Shown one piece after another: positions 6,426-14,842 of a stretch of 51,875 bases of DNA. The notes beneath the pieces are model-generated. The model was not told the origin of the DNA and ran no database searches. It saw only the letters and a list, made by a program, of their open reading frames with translations. Numbering within the stretch: the stretch's first letter is position 1; every line of letters begins with the position of its first letter. This stretch comes from an uncultured Candidatus Actinomarina sp. (lineage in GTDB: Bacteria; Actinomycetota; Acidimicrobiia; Actinomarinales; Actinomarinaceae), in the NCBI GenBank assembly GCA_902627635.1, contig CACOKA010000004.1, forward strand, positions 1-51,875, read 5' to 3'. Made by a program: the position numbers and the translations under genes.

Positions 6426-8687
6426 ATGGATTTATCAGTAACACCAGTTAGCTTAGTTTCCTCTGTTTATGAGAAATTGACTGGAAATATTAAGAAATTA
6501 AGAGAGAGAAAAAACACTCCTCTAACACTTGCTGAAAAACTAATCTTTGGTCATGCAACAGATATATCATCTATCTCACTTAACAAGGGAGAAGATTATG
6601 GTGACTTTGCTCCCGATAGAGTAGCCATGCAGGATGCAACCGCGCAGATGGCCCTTCTACAATTTATGCAGGCAGATCTTCCTGAGACAGCTGTACCAAC
6701 TACCGTACACTGCGACCATCTAATCCAGGCATATGAGGGAGCTACAAGCGACCTTCAAGTAGCGAATAAGACTCACAAAGAGGTCTTTGATTTTTTAAGA
6801 ACAGCTTCAGAAAAATATGAAATAGGTTTCTGGGGACCAGGTGCAGGAATTATTCATCAAGTTGTACTAGAACAATATGCATTTCCAGGTGGAATGATGA
6901 TAGGTACAGACAGCCATACACCAAACGCTGGAGGATTATCGATGATAGCCATAGGTGTTGGGGGAGCAGATGCGGTTGATGTTATGGCCGGGATGCCATT
7001 TAATACAAAGATACCAAGTTTAATTGGTGTAAAACTAACAGGCTCACTAAGCGGCTGGACATCTCCTAAAGATATTATTTTAAAAGTTGCTGAAATCTTG
7101 ACTGTTAAAGGTGCGACTAATGCAATCGTCGAATACTTTGGAGAGGGTACGAAAACCATATCGACTACTGGAAAAGCAACCATAACAAATATGGGTGCAG
7201 AGATTGGTGCGACATGCTCAATATTTCCATATGATGAAAAAGGAAGTGCCTACCTAAAAGCTACTGGTAGAGATGAAATAGCTCAGTTAGCAGACTCTAG
7301 AATGGATTTACTCACAGCTGATGATGAAGTATTAGAAAATCCAGAACAATTTTTCAATCAAGTTATCGAGATTAATTTAGATGAATTAGAGCCCCATATT
7401 GTCGGACCACATACACCTGATTTAGCAAGACCGATTTCTGGATTAAAAAAGGATGCAAACGACAATGAATATCCTGTTAAAATCTCAAGTGCATTAATTG
7501 GATCTTGTACAAATTCATCATATGAGGATATTGGTAGAGCTGCTTTCATCGCAAGAGAAGCTGCGAAGTATGGCCTTAAAGCAAAAGTACCTTTGATGGT
7601 TACTCCTGGGTCAGAACAAACCAGAGCAACAATAGAACGTGATGGATACTTAAAGGATTTAGAATCAATCGGAGCAACTGTTCTTGCAAATGCCTGTGGT
7701 CCTTGTATCGGTCAGTGGAAAAGAGATGATATCAAAGAAGGAGAGAGTAACTCAATAGTCTCATCGTTTAATAGAAACTTCCCTGCTAGAAATGATGGAA
7801 ATGCAGAGACATTATCATTTATTGGTTCACCTGAATCAGTTATAGGTTTAGCACTTGGCGGAACATTAGATTTCAACTTCTTGAGTGACACTTTGACTAC
7901 TCAAGATGGGGAAGAAATTTTACTCAACCCACCTTTTGCAGATGAATTACCTGATAAAGGTTTTGAAGAAACACTGGAGGGATTTATTCAACCAACACCA
8001 GGTGATGATGTTGAAGTAATAATTGATCCAGAATCAAATAGACTTCAAAAACTTACTCCGTTTCTTCCACCTAATGAAGAAGACTATGTTTCAATGAGCG
8101 TCTTAATGAAGGCAAAAGGAAAATGTACAACTGACCATATTTCTCCTGCTGGTAAATGGTTACAGTTCCGAGGTCATCTTGAAAATATTTCACAAAACTT
8201 GTTCAATGGAGTCAATAATGCATTTGCTGAAAAAGCAGGTGATGGTGTAAACATACTCACAAAGGAAGTCGATACATTGCCAAACATAGCAAAGAATTAC
8301 AGTGAGGAGAATGTTAGCTGGGTAGCTGTTGGAGATGAAAACTATGGTGAGGGCTCATCAAGAGAGCACGCAGCAATGGAGCCGAGATTTAGAGGCTGTA
8401 AGGTCGTGTTGGTAAAAAGTTTTGCACGAATACATGAAGCAAACTTAAAGAAGCAAGGTATTTTACCTCTAGTCTTTGATGACAAAAACGATTATGAAAA
8501 GATTGAACAGTTCGACAAAATGACTATCGGTAGTCTGAAAGATATTGCAGTTGACACACCCGTTGAGATTATCCTCGAAAAAGAAAATGGTGAAACAGAG
8601 ACAATCAAAGCAAATCATTCTCTATCTGAGGATCAGATTGCTTGGTTTTTTGCTGGTTCTGCATTGAATTATATCAAATCAAAATAA
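6426..8687 (+). CDS. acn: aconitate hydratase, mitochondrial-type
   Basis: Interconverts citrate and isocitrate in the TCA cycle using a 4Fe-4S cluster. Cluster ligands are in GSCTNSS (Cys361 counted from this start) and CGPC (Cys424, Cys427). The C-terminal swivel domain has GKCTTDHIS, GEGSSREHAA and SFARIHEANLKKQG. At 753 residues it matches the length and motif wording of mitochondrial-type aconitase, and is clearly shorter than the roughly 890-940-residue AcnA typical of actinobacteria. Tandem ATG codons exist at 6423 and 6426; I chose 6426 because of the TATAAT spacing. pdxH starts on the very next base after the stop, so it heads an acn-pdxH-rph-rdgB unit. Confidence 0.95.
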   Translation: MDLSVTPVSLVSSVYEKLTGNIKKLRERKNTPLTLAEKLIFGHATDISSISLNKGEDYGDFAPDRVAMQDATAQMALLQFMQADLPETAVPTTVHCDHLIQAYEGATSDLQVANKTHKEVFDFLRTASEKYEIGFWGPGAGIIHQVVLEQYAFPGGMMIGTDSHTPNAGGLSMIAIGVGGADAVDVMAGMPFNTKIPSLIGVKLTGSLSGWTSPKDIILKVAEILTVKGATNAIVEYFGEGTKTISTTGKATITNMGAEIGATCSIFPYDEKGSAYLKATGRDEIAQLADSRMDLLTADDEVLENPEQFFNQVIEINLDELEPHIVGPHTPDLARPISGLKKDANDNEYPVKISSALIGSCTNSSYEDIGRAAFIAREAAKYGLKAKVPLMVTPGSEQTRATIERDGYLKDLESIGATVLANACGPCIGQWKRDDIKEGESNSIVSSFNRNFPARNDGNAETLSFIGSPESVIGLALGGTLDFNFLSDTLTTQDGEEILLNPPFADELPDKGFEETLEGFIQPTPGDDVEVIIDPESNRLQKLTPFLPPNEEDYVSMSVLMKAKGKCTTDHISPAGKWLQFRGHLENISQNLFNGVNNAFAEKAGDGVNILTKEVDTLPNIAKNYSEENVSWVAVGDENYGEGSSREHAAMEPRFRGCKVVLVKSFARIHEANLKKQGILPLVFDDKNDYEKIEQFDKMTIGSLKDIAVDTPVEIILEKENGETETIKANHSLSEDQIAWFFAGSALNYIKSK

Positions 8688-9338
8688 ATGGATAGTATAT
8701 CTGACAAAGTAAAAAAAATTAGGGTTGAGTACGAAGACAAGCCACTAAATTTCGAAGATCTCGATACCAATCCTTTAGAGCAATTTAATGTATGGTTTCA
8801 AATCGCTATTGACGCAGAGGTTAATGAAGCAAATGCGATGGCGATATCTACTATCAGCGAAGAGGGAACACCAAGATCAAGGTATGTATTATTTAAGGAT
8901 ATTGTCGAAAACAAACTTGTTTTCTACTCAGATTACGGAAGTAGCAAGGGTCGGGAAATGCAAAACAATCCAAATATTTCCGGATTATTCTTTTGGCCTG
9001 AGTTACATCGTCAAATTCGACTTGAGGGCGTAGTTTCTAAAACATCCGATGAGGTATCTGATAACTACTTTGCTTCAAGACCGAGGGGAGCACAACTAAG
9101 TGCTATTGCATCAAGTCAAAGCATTGAAATTGAAGGAAGAGAAACGGTTGAAGACAGGATTAAAGAGTTGGAAATAGAATTTGAAGGAAAAGATATTCCA
9201 AGACCAGACAATTGGGGTGGCTATGCAATTGATATTAGTTTCTGGGAGTTTTGGCAGGGTAGAAGAAGCAGAACCCATGATCGCTTTATTTATGTTAAAA
9301 ATGATAATTCATGGGAAATAACTAGACTATCACCTTAA
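8688..9338 (+). CDS. pdxH: pyridoxine/pyridoxamine 5'-phosphate oxidase
   Basis: FMN-dependent oxidation of pyridoxine or pyridoxamine 5'-phosphate to pyridoxal 5'-phosphate, the PLP cofactor. The 216-residue length is typical. Seen are the N-terminal AMAISTISEEGTPRSRYVLFK with the substrate-binding R-x-V-L-K pattern, YSDYGSSKGRE (FMN phosphate contacts), LHRQIRLEG, SRPRGAQLSAIASSQS and the C-terminal FWQGRRSRTHDR, which carries the conserved substrate-binding R and H. It starts immediately after the aconitase stop and is therefore probably translated by coupling. Rph follows after 11 nt. Confidence 0.95.
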   Translation: MDSISDKVKKIRVEYEDKPLNFEDLDTNPLEQFNVWFQIAIDAEVNEANAMAISTISEEGTPRSRYVLFKDIVENKLVFYSDYGSSKGREMQNNPNISGLFFWPELHRQIRLEGVVSKTSDEVSDNYFASRPRGAQLSAIASSQSIEIEGRETVEDRIKELEIEFEGKDIPRPDNWGGYAIDISFWEFWQGRRSRTHDRFIYVKNDNSWEITRLSP

Positions 9339-9349
9339 GAACTAGATTT

Positions 9350-10018
9350 ATGCGAGATATAAAAGTAACCAAAGATTTTATTAATTCAGAAAACACTTCA
9401 GTGCTCTATGAGTCTGGAAACACGAAAGTTTTGATTACTGTTTCCATTGCTGATAAGGTCCCAAGATGGCTTGAAAACTCAGATAAGGGTTGGTTAACAG
9501 CAGAATACAATATGTTGCCTGGATCTTCAGATCAGAGAATATCAAGGAAATCATTCGAAGGTGGTAGATCAAAAGAAATCTCAAGATTAATAGGTAGGTC
9601 ACTTAGATCAGTTTGCGACCTAGCAATACTCAATGGTTATTTAGTAACCGTTGATTGTGATGTGCTAGATGCTGATGGAGGCACAAGAACGGCCTCAATT
9701 AATGGTGCTTGGATCGCTCTTAATGAAACATTCAATAATCTTGTTGAACAAAAGAAATTAGTACAGAATCCACTAACGAACCAGATTGCAGCTTTATCAG
9801 TAGGGATTGTCGATGGAGAATTTATTGCAGATCTGGATTATGAGAAGGATTCAAGCGCTGAAGTAGATTTAAACTTGGTTCTCAATGACAAATTCGAAAT
9901 CCTTGAAATTCAAGGCACTGCTGAACAGAAACCATTCTCAAAGGAAGACTTAGACAAGCTTTTTGAGATGACTAAAGATGAGGTAAATAAAGTTTTCGAC
10001 GTACAGAAAAATGTATGA
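9350..10018 (+). CDS. rph: ribonuclease PH
   Basis: Phosphorolytic 3'-5' exoribonuclease that trims tRNA 3' ends. Motifs: GNTKVLITVS, GWLTAEYNMLPGSS, the RLIGRSLRSVCD helix, the phosphate-site region VDCDVLDADGGTRTASINGA, and the C-terminal EIQGTAEQKPFS. At 222 residues it is slightly shorter than the usual 240, mainly because the N-terminus is trimmed (the typical MRxDGR start is reduced to MRDIKVTK) and the loop after MLPGSS is short. It overlaps rdgB by 4 bases (ATGA). 3'-end processing is relevant here because none of the tRNAs in the window encodes CCA. Confidence 0.93.
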   Translation: MRDIKVTKDFINSENTSVLYESGNTKVLITVSIADKVPRWLENSDKGWLTAEYNMLPGSSDQRISRKSFEGGRSKEISRLIGRSLRSVCDLAILNGYLVTVDCDVLDADGGTRTASINGAWIALNETFNNLVEQKKLVQNPLTNQIAALSVGIVDGEFIADLDYEKDSSAEVDLNLVLNDKFEILEIQGTAEQKPFSKEDLDKLFEMTKDEVNKVFDVQKNV

Positions 10019-10587
10019 AAATTTTATTTGCCAGTAAAAATAAAAACAAATTCGAAGAAATTAAAGAAATCTTTTCAGATTCAGATTTTGAAATTATTTT
10101 CGATGATAGTTTGGAAGATGTTGTCGAGGATAGAGATACGATCATTGGTAATGCTCAGAAAAAATCAGAAGAGATTTTTGAAAAACATAATGTCCCTGTT
10201 ATCTCAGATGACTCTGGATTATTTGTAGAGGCTCTAAATAATGAGCCTGGAGTAAAAACAGCAAGATATGCAGGTGAAACTGCAACAGCCGAAGACAATA
10301 TTCAAAAACTGCTTAATAATTTAGAAAATGAAGATAATAGAAATGCCTTTTTTCAAACAGTGTTGTATTTTTTTGATGGGAACAATCGTCTAGATACTGA
10401 GGGAATTCTATCAGGTACCATTACGACATCACCAAGAGGAGATAATGGATTTGGCTATGATCCAGTTTTTGAAGTAGATGGTAAAACTCTTGCTGAGCTA
10501 AGTTTTGAGGAGAAGACAAAGATCAGTCACAGGAAAATCGCAACAGAGAAAATGTTCACGCTATTGAGTGAGACATTTAAAGAATAA
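10015..10587 (+). CDS. rdgB: XTP/dITP diphosphatase (RdgB/HAM1)
   Basis: Hydrolyses non-canonical purine triphosphates (dITP, XTP) to monophosphates, keeping inosine and xanthine out of DNA and RNA. Family motifs are ASKNKNKFEEIKEI (residues 5-18), SDDSGLFVEALN (about 64-75), GVKTARYAGE, the GDNGFGYDPVF signature and the C-terminal KISHRKIA. The 190-residue length is standard. The start overlaps the rph stop by 4 bases (ATGA). The rph-rdgB order is a common conserved bacterial pairing. It is the last gene before the cimA attenuator region. Confidence 0.94.
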   Translation: MKILFASKNKNKFEEIKEIFSDSDFEIIFDDSLEDVVEDRDTIIGNAQKKSEEIFEKHNVPVISDDSGLFVEALNNEPGVKTARYAGETATAEDNIQKLLNNLENEDNRNAFFQTVLYFFDGNNRLDTEGILSGTITTSPRGDNGFGYDPVFEVDGKTLAELSFEEKTKISHRKIATEKMFTLLSETFKE

Positions 10588-10599
10588 ATATATTTTTTG

Positions 10600-10627
10600 T
10601 AGACAAGCAAATTATCGAAACTATTAT
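10600..10627 (+). promoter_or_regulatory. promoter of the cimA leader
   Basis: TAGACA (10600-10605; 5 of 6 match to TTGACA), a 16-bp spacer, and TATTAT (10622-10627; 5 of 6 match to TATAAT). The predicted start is at or next to the ATG at 10634, giving a leaderless transcript that begins with the leader peptide. Confidence 0.5.
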
Positions 10628-10633
10628 GAATTC

Positions 10634-10660
10634 ATGATTAATTTCATGATTATTATTTAA
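10634..10660 (+). CDS. putative isoleucine-rich leader peptide of cimA
   Basis: The 8-codon reading frame Met-Ile-Asn-Phe-Met-Ile-Ile-Ile then TAA; four of eight codons are ATT (Ile), three of them consecutive just before the stop. It begins 6 nt after a TATTAT -10 element and is followed 1 nt later by two hairpins and a T9 run before the citramalate synthase gene, whose pathway makes isoleucine. Stalling on Ile codons when Ile-tRNA is scarce is the classical attenuation signal. Caution: part of the Ile content comes from an exact direct repeat, TTCATGATTA at 10631-10640 and 10643-10652, which could instead be a paired operator. It is too short for coding statistics. Confidence 0.5.
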   Translation: MINFMIII

Positions 10661-10661
10661 G

Positions 10662-10709
10662 AACAACGAACTTATCGTTGTTACCCTTGCTTTGCAGGGG
10701 TTTTTTTTT
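10662..10709 (+). terminator. tandem hairpins with T9 tract: intrinsic terminator/attenuator before cimA
   Basis: Hairpin A has arms AACAACGA (10662-10669) and TCGTTGTT (10675-10682) with a 5-nt loop. Hairpin B has arms CCCTTGC (10684-10690) and GCAGGGG (10694-10700) with loop TTT and one G-T pair, followed by nine T (10701-10709). B plus T9 is a textbook intrinsic terminator. It ends 12 nt before the cimA ATG, leaving no room for a promoter between, so cimA expression should require read-through. I found no clear antiterminator pairing that shares strand B. Confidence 0.7.
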
Positions 10710-10721
10710 GGAAGAAGACGA

Positions 10722-12284
10722 ATGAAGATAGACATATTTGATACGACACTTAGAGATGGGTTTCAACAGGAGGGAATCTCCCCATCAGTAAAGGATAAAT
10801 TAGCTATTGCTAAGTTAATTGATGAGTTGGGTGTTGATTATATTGAAGGTGGATGGCCTGGAGCATCACCTAAGGAAAAAGAGTTTTTTGATAAAGCAAA
10901 AAAAGATTTAAAGCTTGAGAATGCAAAATTAGTTAGTTTTGGTTCTACTAGAAAATTAAATGTAAAAGTTGAAGACGATCCACAAGTACAGGCACTTATT
11001 GATTCTGAAACAGAGTATGTCTGTATTGTAGGTAAATCATCCAATCTCCACATTACAAAGGCTTTGGAGACTGATGTAGACAGTGCGATTCTAATGGCTA
11101 CAGACACCGTTAAATATCTAAAAGATAATGGACGAAAAGTATTTTTTGATGCAGAACATTTCTTTGATGGTTTGAAAGAGGATTCAGATACTACTTTGAA
11201 AATTTTAGATGCAGTAGTAAAAGAGGGCGTTGATTGTTTTATATTTTGTGACACCAACGGAGGAACACTTCCACATGAGGTCACAGATCTTTTAACTCCA
11301 ATTGTAGAAAAGTACCCCGATCAATCATTTGGCGTTCACTTTCAAAATGACAATGGATGTGCAGTTACAAACTCTTTGGCTGCAGTCAACCTTGGTGTGG
11401 AACATGTTCAAGGGACTATGAATGGTTATGGCGAGCGTACTGGTAATGCAGATCTTTGTACTCTTATTCCTAACCTCTCTTTAAAAATGGACTTTGAGAC
11501 AGTGCCTGAAGAGTCACTTGAAAAACTAACTCCTATAGCAAATCATATCGCGGAATTAGTAAATATCGCTATTGACTCAAGACATCCTTATGTTGGTTCA
11601 TCTGCCTTCACACATAAGGCAGGACTTCATGCTTCCGGTATGTCAAAAGACAATACTCTCTATGAGCACATAAATGCTAGTCAGGTAGGAAACTACACAA
11701 GAACTACTGTCTCTGAGTTAGCTGGAAGAGCAAGTGTAATTACTAAAGCAAAAGAATTTGGAATAGAACTTACAAATGATGATGCAAAAAATCTTATTGA
11801 GCAAGTACAAGATCTTGAATATCAAGGGTTTCAGTTTGAGGCTGCTGATGGTTCTTTATATTTATTAATGAAAAAGATCAAAGGAGAAGAGCCATCTTTT
11901 TTTGATTTTGAAAGCTTCAGAGTGTATTCCGAAAGAAGAAACTCTGAAAACGTTGTTTCAGAAGCTGTTTGTAAAATATCTGTAGGTGAAGAAAGATTCG
12001 TAACAACAGGAGAGGGAGTTGGTCCTGTCGATGCTTTAAATAAAGCTTTGAAATCTGCCTTGAATAAAAACTATCCGGATGTAGATAAGATTAAATTAAC
12101 TGACTATAAAGTGAGAATCATTGACTCTTCAGATGGTACTGAGGCAAAAACAAGAGTTCTCGTTGAATTTACAGATGGCGAGATAAATTGGAGCACTATT
12201 GGTGTTCACGAAAATATAATTAATGCATCATGGAATGCTCTATGTGATGGCTTTAATTATTATTTTATGGAAAGTTCATCATAA
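10722..12284 (+). CDS. cimA: (R)-citramalate synthase
   Basis: Condenses acetyl-CoA with pyruvate to citramalate, the entry to the threonine-independent isoleucine route. It is a 520-residue LeuA-like protein: the TIM-barrel start IFDTTLRDGFQQEGIS, GGWPGASPKE, FFDAEHFFDG, FCDTNGG, VHFQNDNGCAV, the metal and catalytic region GTMNGYGERTGNADL, SRHPYVGSSAFTHKAGLHASG, and a C-terminal regulatory domain (about 400-520) ending in VHENIINASWNAL. The GWPGASPK.. and DAEHFFDG wording is that of the CimA type rather than isopropylmalate synthase. The frame extends upstream to a TTG at 10692, but that lies inside the terminator hairpin, so ATG 10722 is the start. An upstream Ile-rich leader suggests control by isoleucine. 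Confidence 0.93.
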   Translation: MKIDIFDTTLRDGFQQEGISPSVKDKLAIAKLIDELGVDYIEGGWPGASPKEKEFFDKAKKDLKLENAKLVSFGSTRKLNVKVEDDPQVQALIDSETEYVCIVGKSSNLHITKALETDVDSAILMATDTVKYLKDNGRKVFFDAEHFFDGLKEDSDTTLKILDAVVKEGVDCFIFCDTNGGTLPHEVTDLLTPIVEKYPDQSFGVHFQNDNGCAVTNSLAAVNLGVEHVQGTMNGYGERTGNADLCTLIPNLSLKMDFETVPEESLEKLTPIANHIAELVNIAIDSRHPYVGSSAFTHKAGLHASGMSKDNTLYEHINASQVGNYTRTTVSELAGRASVITKAKEFGIELTNDDAKNLIEQVQDLEYQGFQFEAADGSLYLLMKKIKGEEPSFFDFESFRVYSERRNSENVVSEAVCKISVGEERFVTTGEGVGPVDALNKALKSALNKNYPDVDKIKLTDYKVRIIDSSDGTEAKTRVLVEFTDGEINWSTIGVHENIINASWNALCDGFNYYFMESSS

Positions 12285-12311
12285 AATTTTTATAATTACG
12301 TTAGGTAATTA
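12268..12311 (+). promoter_or_regulatory. acs promoter with overlapping palindromic operator
   Basis: TGGAAA (12268-12273), a 17-bp spacer and consensus TATAAT (12291-12296). The inverted repeat TAATTAC-gttag-GTAATTA (12293-12311) overlaps the -10 and the expected start site and ends 4 nt before the acs ATG at 12316. A repressor bound here would block transcription; alternatively the arms form a leader hairpin. Confidence 0.4.
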
Positions 12312-12315
12312 AAAA

Positions 12316-14262
12316 ATGTCTGAAAAAATTGAAAATTTACTTGGAGAAGATAGAACTTTTGACCCTCCATCGAGCATTGTAGAAAATGCAAACGCTACAC
12401 AAGAATGGTTTGACCTAGCCAATGAAGACAGACTTGCTTACTGGCAAAAACAAGCTCTAGAGAGAATCACCTGGTACAAAGAGCCCAAAGAGATTTTGGA
12501 CGACTCAGATGCACCTTTCTATAAATGGTTTAAGGATGGAGAACTCAACCTTTCTTATAATTGTCTTGACCGTCATTTAGAAACTGATGGAGAAAGAATT
12601 GCATTCTACTGGGAGGGAGAACCCGGAGACTCTCAAGAAATAACCTATCAAGATCTTTATGAGAGGGTCTGTAAGCTTTCAAACGGTCTCAAAGAGCTTG
12701 GTGTGAAGAAAGGTGATAGAATCGCAATTTACCTTGGTATGACGCCTGAAATTGTTATCTCCATGCTCGCCTGCGCAAGAATAGGTGCTGTACATTCTGT
12801 CGTATTCGGAGGTTTTTCCGCAGAAGCTCTCGCTGACAGAATCAATGATGCTGAAGCAAAGATTGTTATTACAGCAGATGGTGCTTGGAGAAGGGGAGAT
12901 ATAGTTCCTTTAAAACAAAATGTGGATGACTCCCTAAAGCTTACCGATCACATAGAGAGCGTAATAGTTGTAAAGCGAACTGAGAATGAAGTAACCATGG
13001 TTGATGGTAGAGATTATTGGTATAGCGAACTTGTAGATAAGCAGGAAGCCGATTGTGAACCAGAAATAATGAACGCAGAAGACATGTTATATATCCTTTA
13101 TACATCAGGTACAACAGCTAAGCCAAAAGGAATCGTCCACACACAGGCTGGATATCTTACTGGTGTTACTACAACACATTCCGCTGTATTTGATGTAAAG
13201 GAAGATGACATCTATTGGTGTGCCGCAGACTGTGGTTGGGTAACAGGTCATAGTTATATTGTGTACGGACCTTTAGCAAACAAAACAACAAGCGTTATGT
13301 ATGAAGGTGCACCAAACGCACCAGATGAGAAAAGACTTTGGAGTATCGTTGAAAAATATAAAGTAAATATATTTTACACTGCCCCAACTGCAATTAGAGC
13401 TTTCATGAAGTGGGGAGTCGAACATCCCCAAGCACATGACTTAACGTCACTCAGATTGTTGGGTACTGTTGGGGAGCCAATTAACCCAGAAGCCTGGATG
13501 TGGTACCACGAAAACATAGGAAATGAATCCTGTGCAATTGTAGATACATGGTGGCAGACAGAGACTGGTTCAATAATGATTACACCCCTGCCAGGCATTA
13601 CGAGTACAAAACCGGGGTCAGCATGTGGTCCAATGCCAGGCATAGATGCAGTTGTTGTTGATGAAAATGGAAATGAAGTTTCAAAAGGTGAAGGGGGATA
13701 TTTAGCAATAAAAACACCTTGGCCATCGATGCTTAGAACAGTGTTTGGAGATGAGAAAAGATATATTGACACCTATTGGTCAAAGTATGATGGTATGTAT
13801 TTTGCAGGAGATGGAGCAAAATATGATGATGATGGATATTTCTGGCTTCTCGGAAGAGTTGATGACGTGATGAATATATCTGGACATAGAATTTCAACTG
13901 CTGAAGTAGAAAGCGCACTTGTTGCACATGAATCGGTTGCTGAGGCAGCAGTAATAGGCAGAGCTGATGAGATTTCTGGAGAAGCTATTGCTGCATTCGT
14001 AACATTAATCGGTGGTTTTGAGGGCAATGAAGATCTTATATCCACTCTTAGACAACATGTGAGCGATAAAATTGGTCCAATTGCTAAACCTAAAAGTATT
14101 GTCATTACAAACGATCTTCCAAAAACAAGAAGCGGAAAAATTATGAGAAGATTGTTGAAAGATATTTCTGAAGAAAGAAAACTAGGAGATGTAACCACAT
14201 TGGCAAATGCGGATATAGTTTCTGAGTTACAAACAAGATCATCTGAATCAAGCGATGAATGA
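12316..14262 (+). CDS. acs: acetyl-CoA synthetase (AMP-forming)
   Basis: Converts acetate, ATP and CoA to acetyl-CoA via acetyl-AMP. The 648-residue length is standard. The P-loop-like AMP-binding motif is YTSGTTAKPKGIVHT (about residues 262-276); also seen are WWQTETGS (adenylate site), GDGAKYDDDGYFWLLGRVDD (hinge) and SGHRISTAEVESAL. The C-terminal KTRSGKIMRRLLK holds the catalytic lysine that is regulated by acetylation in this family. It is preceded by its own promoter and palindrome and overlaps the thioesterase gene by 8 bases. It supplies the acetyl-CoA used by citramalate synthase upstream and the TCA enzyme aconitase. Confidence 0.96.
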   Translation: MSEKIENLLGEDRTFDPPSSIVENANATQEWFDLANEDRLAYWQKQALERITWYKEPKEILDDSDAPFYKWFKDGELNLSYNCLDRHLETDGERIAFYWEGEPGDSQEITYQDLYERVCKLSNGLKELGVKKGDRIAIYLGMTPEIVISMLACARIGAVHSVVFGGFSAEALADRINDAEAKIVITADGAWRRGDIVPLKQNVDDSLKLTDHIESVIVVKRTENEVTMVDGRDYWYSELVDKQEADCEPEIMNAEDMLYILYTSGTTAKPKGIVHTQAGYLTGVTTTHSAVFDVKEDDIYWCAADCGWVTGHSYIVYGPLANKTTSVMYEGAPNAPDEKRLWSIVEKYKVNIFYTAPTAIRAFMKWGVEHPQAHDLTSLRLLGTVGEPINPEAWMWYHENIGNESCAIVDTWWQTETGSIMITPLPGITSTKPGSACGPMPGIDAVVVDENGNEVSKGEGGYLAIKTPWPSMLRTVFGDEKRYIDTYWSKYDGMYFAGDGAKYDDDGYFWLLGRVDDVMNISGHRISTAEVESALVAHESVAEAAVIGRADEISGEAIAAFVTLIGGFEGNEDLISTLRQHVSDKIGPIAKPKSIVITNDLPKTRSGKIMRRLLKDISEERKLGDVTTLANADIVSELQTRSSESSDE

Positions 14263-14743
14263 GAGAACACATTCCTGGGATCCACCTTTAGATATCGCAG
14301 AAAAACTTCTTAACCTAGACAAAGAAGATAGACGAAAATTATTCACTGAATTAAAACCAGATTCTTTTGGAATTGGTTCATTAATGGGTTTTAGCAAGAT
14401 TGAAATCGATGAAAAAGGGCAGGCGTCATTTTACTGCGTACCCGAAGAGTTTCATTACAACCCAATTGGTAGCGTTCATGGAGGATTAGCAGCTACACTT
14501 CTAGATTCTTGTAACAGTATTTCTGCCCAATGTAATTTAGATAAGGGTTTTATTGCATTAACAACTGATATAAAAGTAAATTATTTAAGCCAGATAAGTG
14601 CCGACACTGGTGAAATCGTAGCTCGGGGGAAGATTGATAAATTAGGAAGAAAAGTAATTTTCTTAACGGGTGAACTTCGTGATATGAATGGAAAGCTTCT
14701 AGCTACTGCTTCGTCAACTGAACTTGTTGTAGCAATCTCTTAA
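14255..14743 (+). CDS. PaaI-like hotdog-fold acyl-CoA thioesterase
   Basis: A 162-residue hotdog-fold protein of the PaaI/4HBT group, which hydrolyses acyl- or aryl-CoA thioesters. The active-site stretch is NPIGSVHGGLAATLLDSC (about residues 69-86), the HGG(M/L)..tL.D signature, followed by the long central helix and the strand LTTDIKVNYLSQI. The start ATG 14255 lies 8 bases inside the end of acs (overlapping frames ATGAATGA), so the two are co-translated. The substrate cannot be told from sequence; adjacency to acs suggests CoA recycling. Confidence 0.8.
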   Translation: MNERTHSWDPPLDIAEKLLNLDKEDRRKLFTELKPDSFGIGSLMGFSKIEIDEKGQASFYCVPEEFHYNPIGSVHGGLAATLLDSCNSISAQCNLDKGFIALTTDIKVNYLSQISADTGEIVARGKIDKLGRKVIFLTGELRDMNGKLLATASSTELVVAIS

Positions 14744-14748
14744 TTTTG

Positions 14749-14831
14749 TGCGGATGAGAGGACTCGAACCTCCACGAGCAAAGCTCACTAGATCCTAAAT
14801 CTAGCGCGTCTACCAGTTCCGCCACATCCGC
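14749..14831 (-). tRNA. tRNA-Leu(TAG)
   Basis: The minus strand folds as a cloverleaf with acceptor GCGGATG/CATCCGC, anticodon stem CTAGA/TCTAG around TTTAGGA (anticodon TAG), the long variable arm expected of class II tRNA-Leu, and T-loop TTCGAGT. The discriminator is A. The 3' CCA is not encoded. Confidence 0.95.
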
Positions 14832-14842
14832 TAAATGTCGCG

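Noticed and set aside
10605-10692. AAGCAA (10605-10610) pairing with TTGCTT (10687-10692) as the antiterminator
   Set aside because: Only 6 bp, and the left arm lies upstream of the predicted transcription start.
10692-10721. TTG start extending cimA by 10 residues
   Set aside because: It lies within the terminator hairpin and its T tract; the extension encodes a poly-Phe run. ATG 10722 gives the canonical N-terminus.
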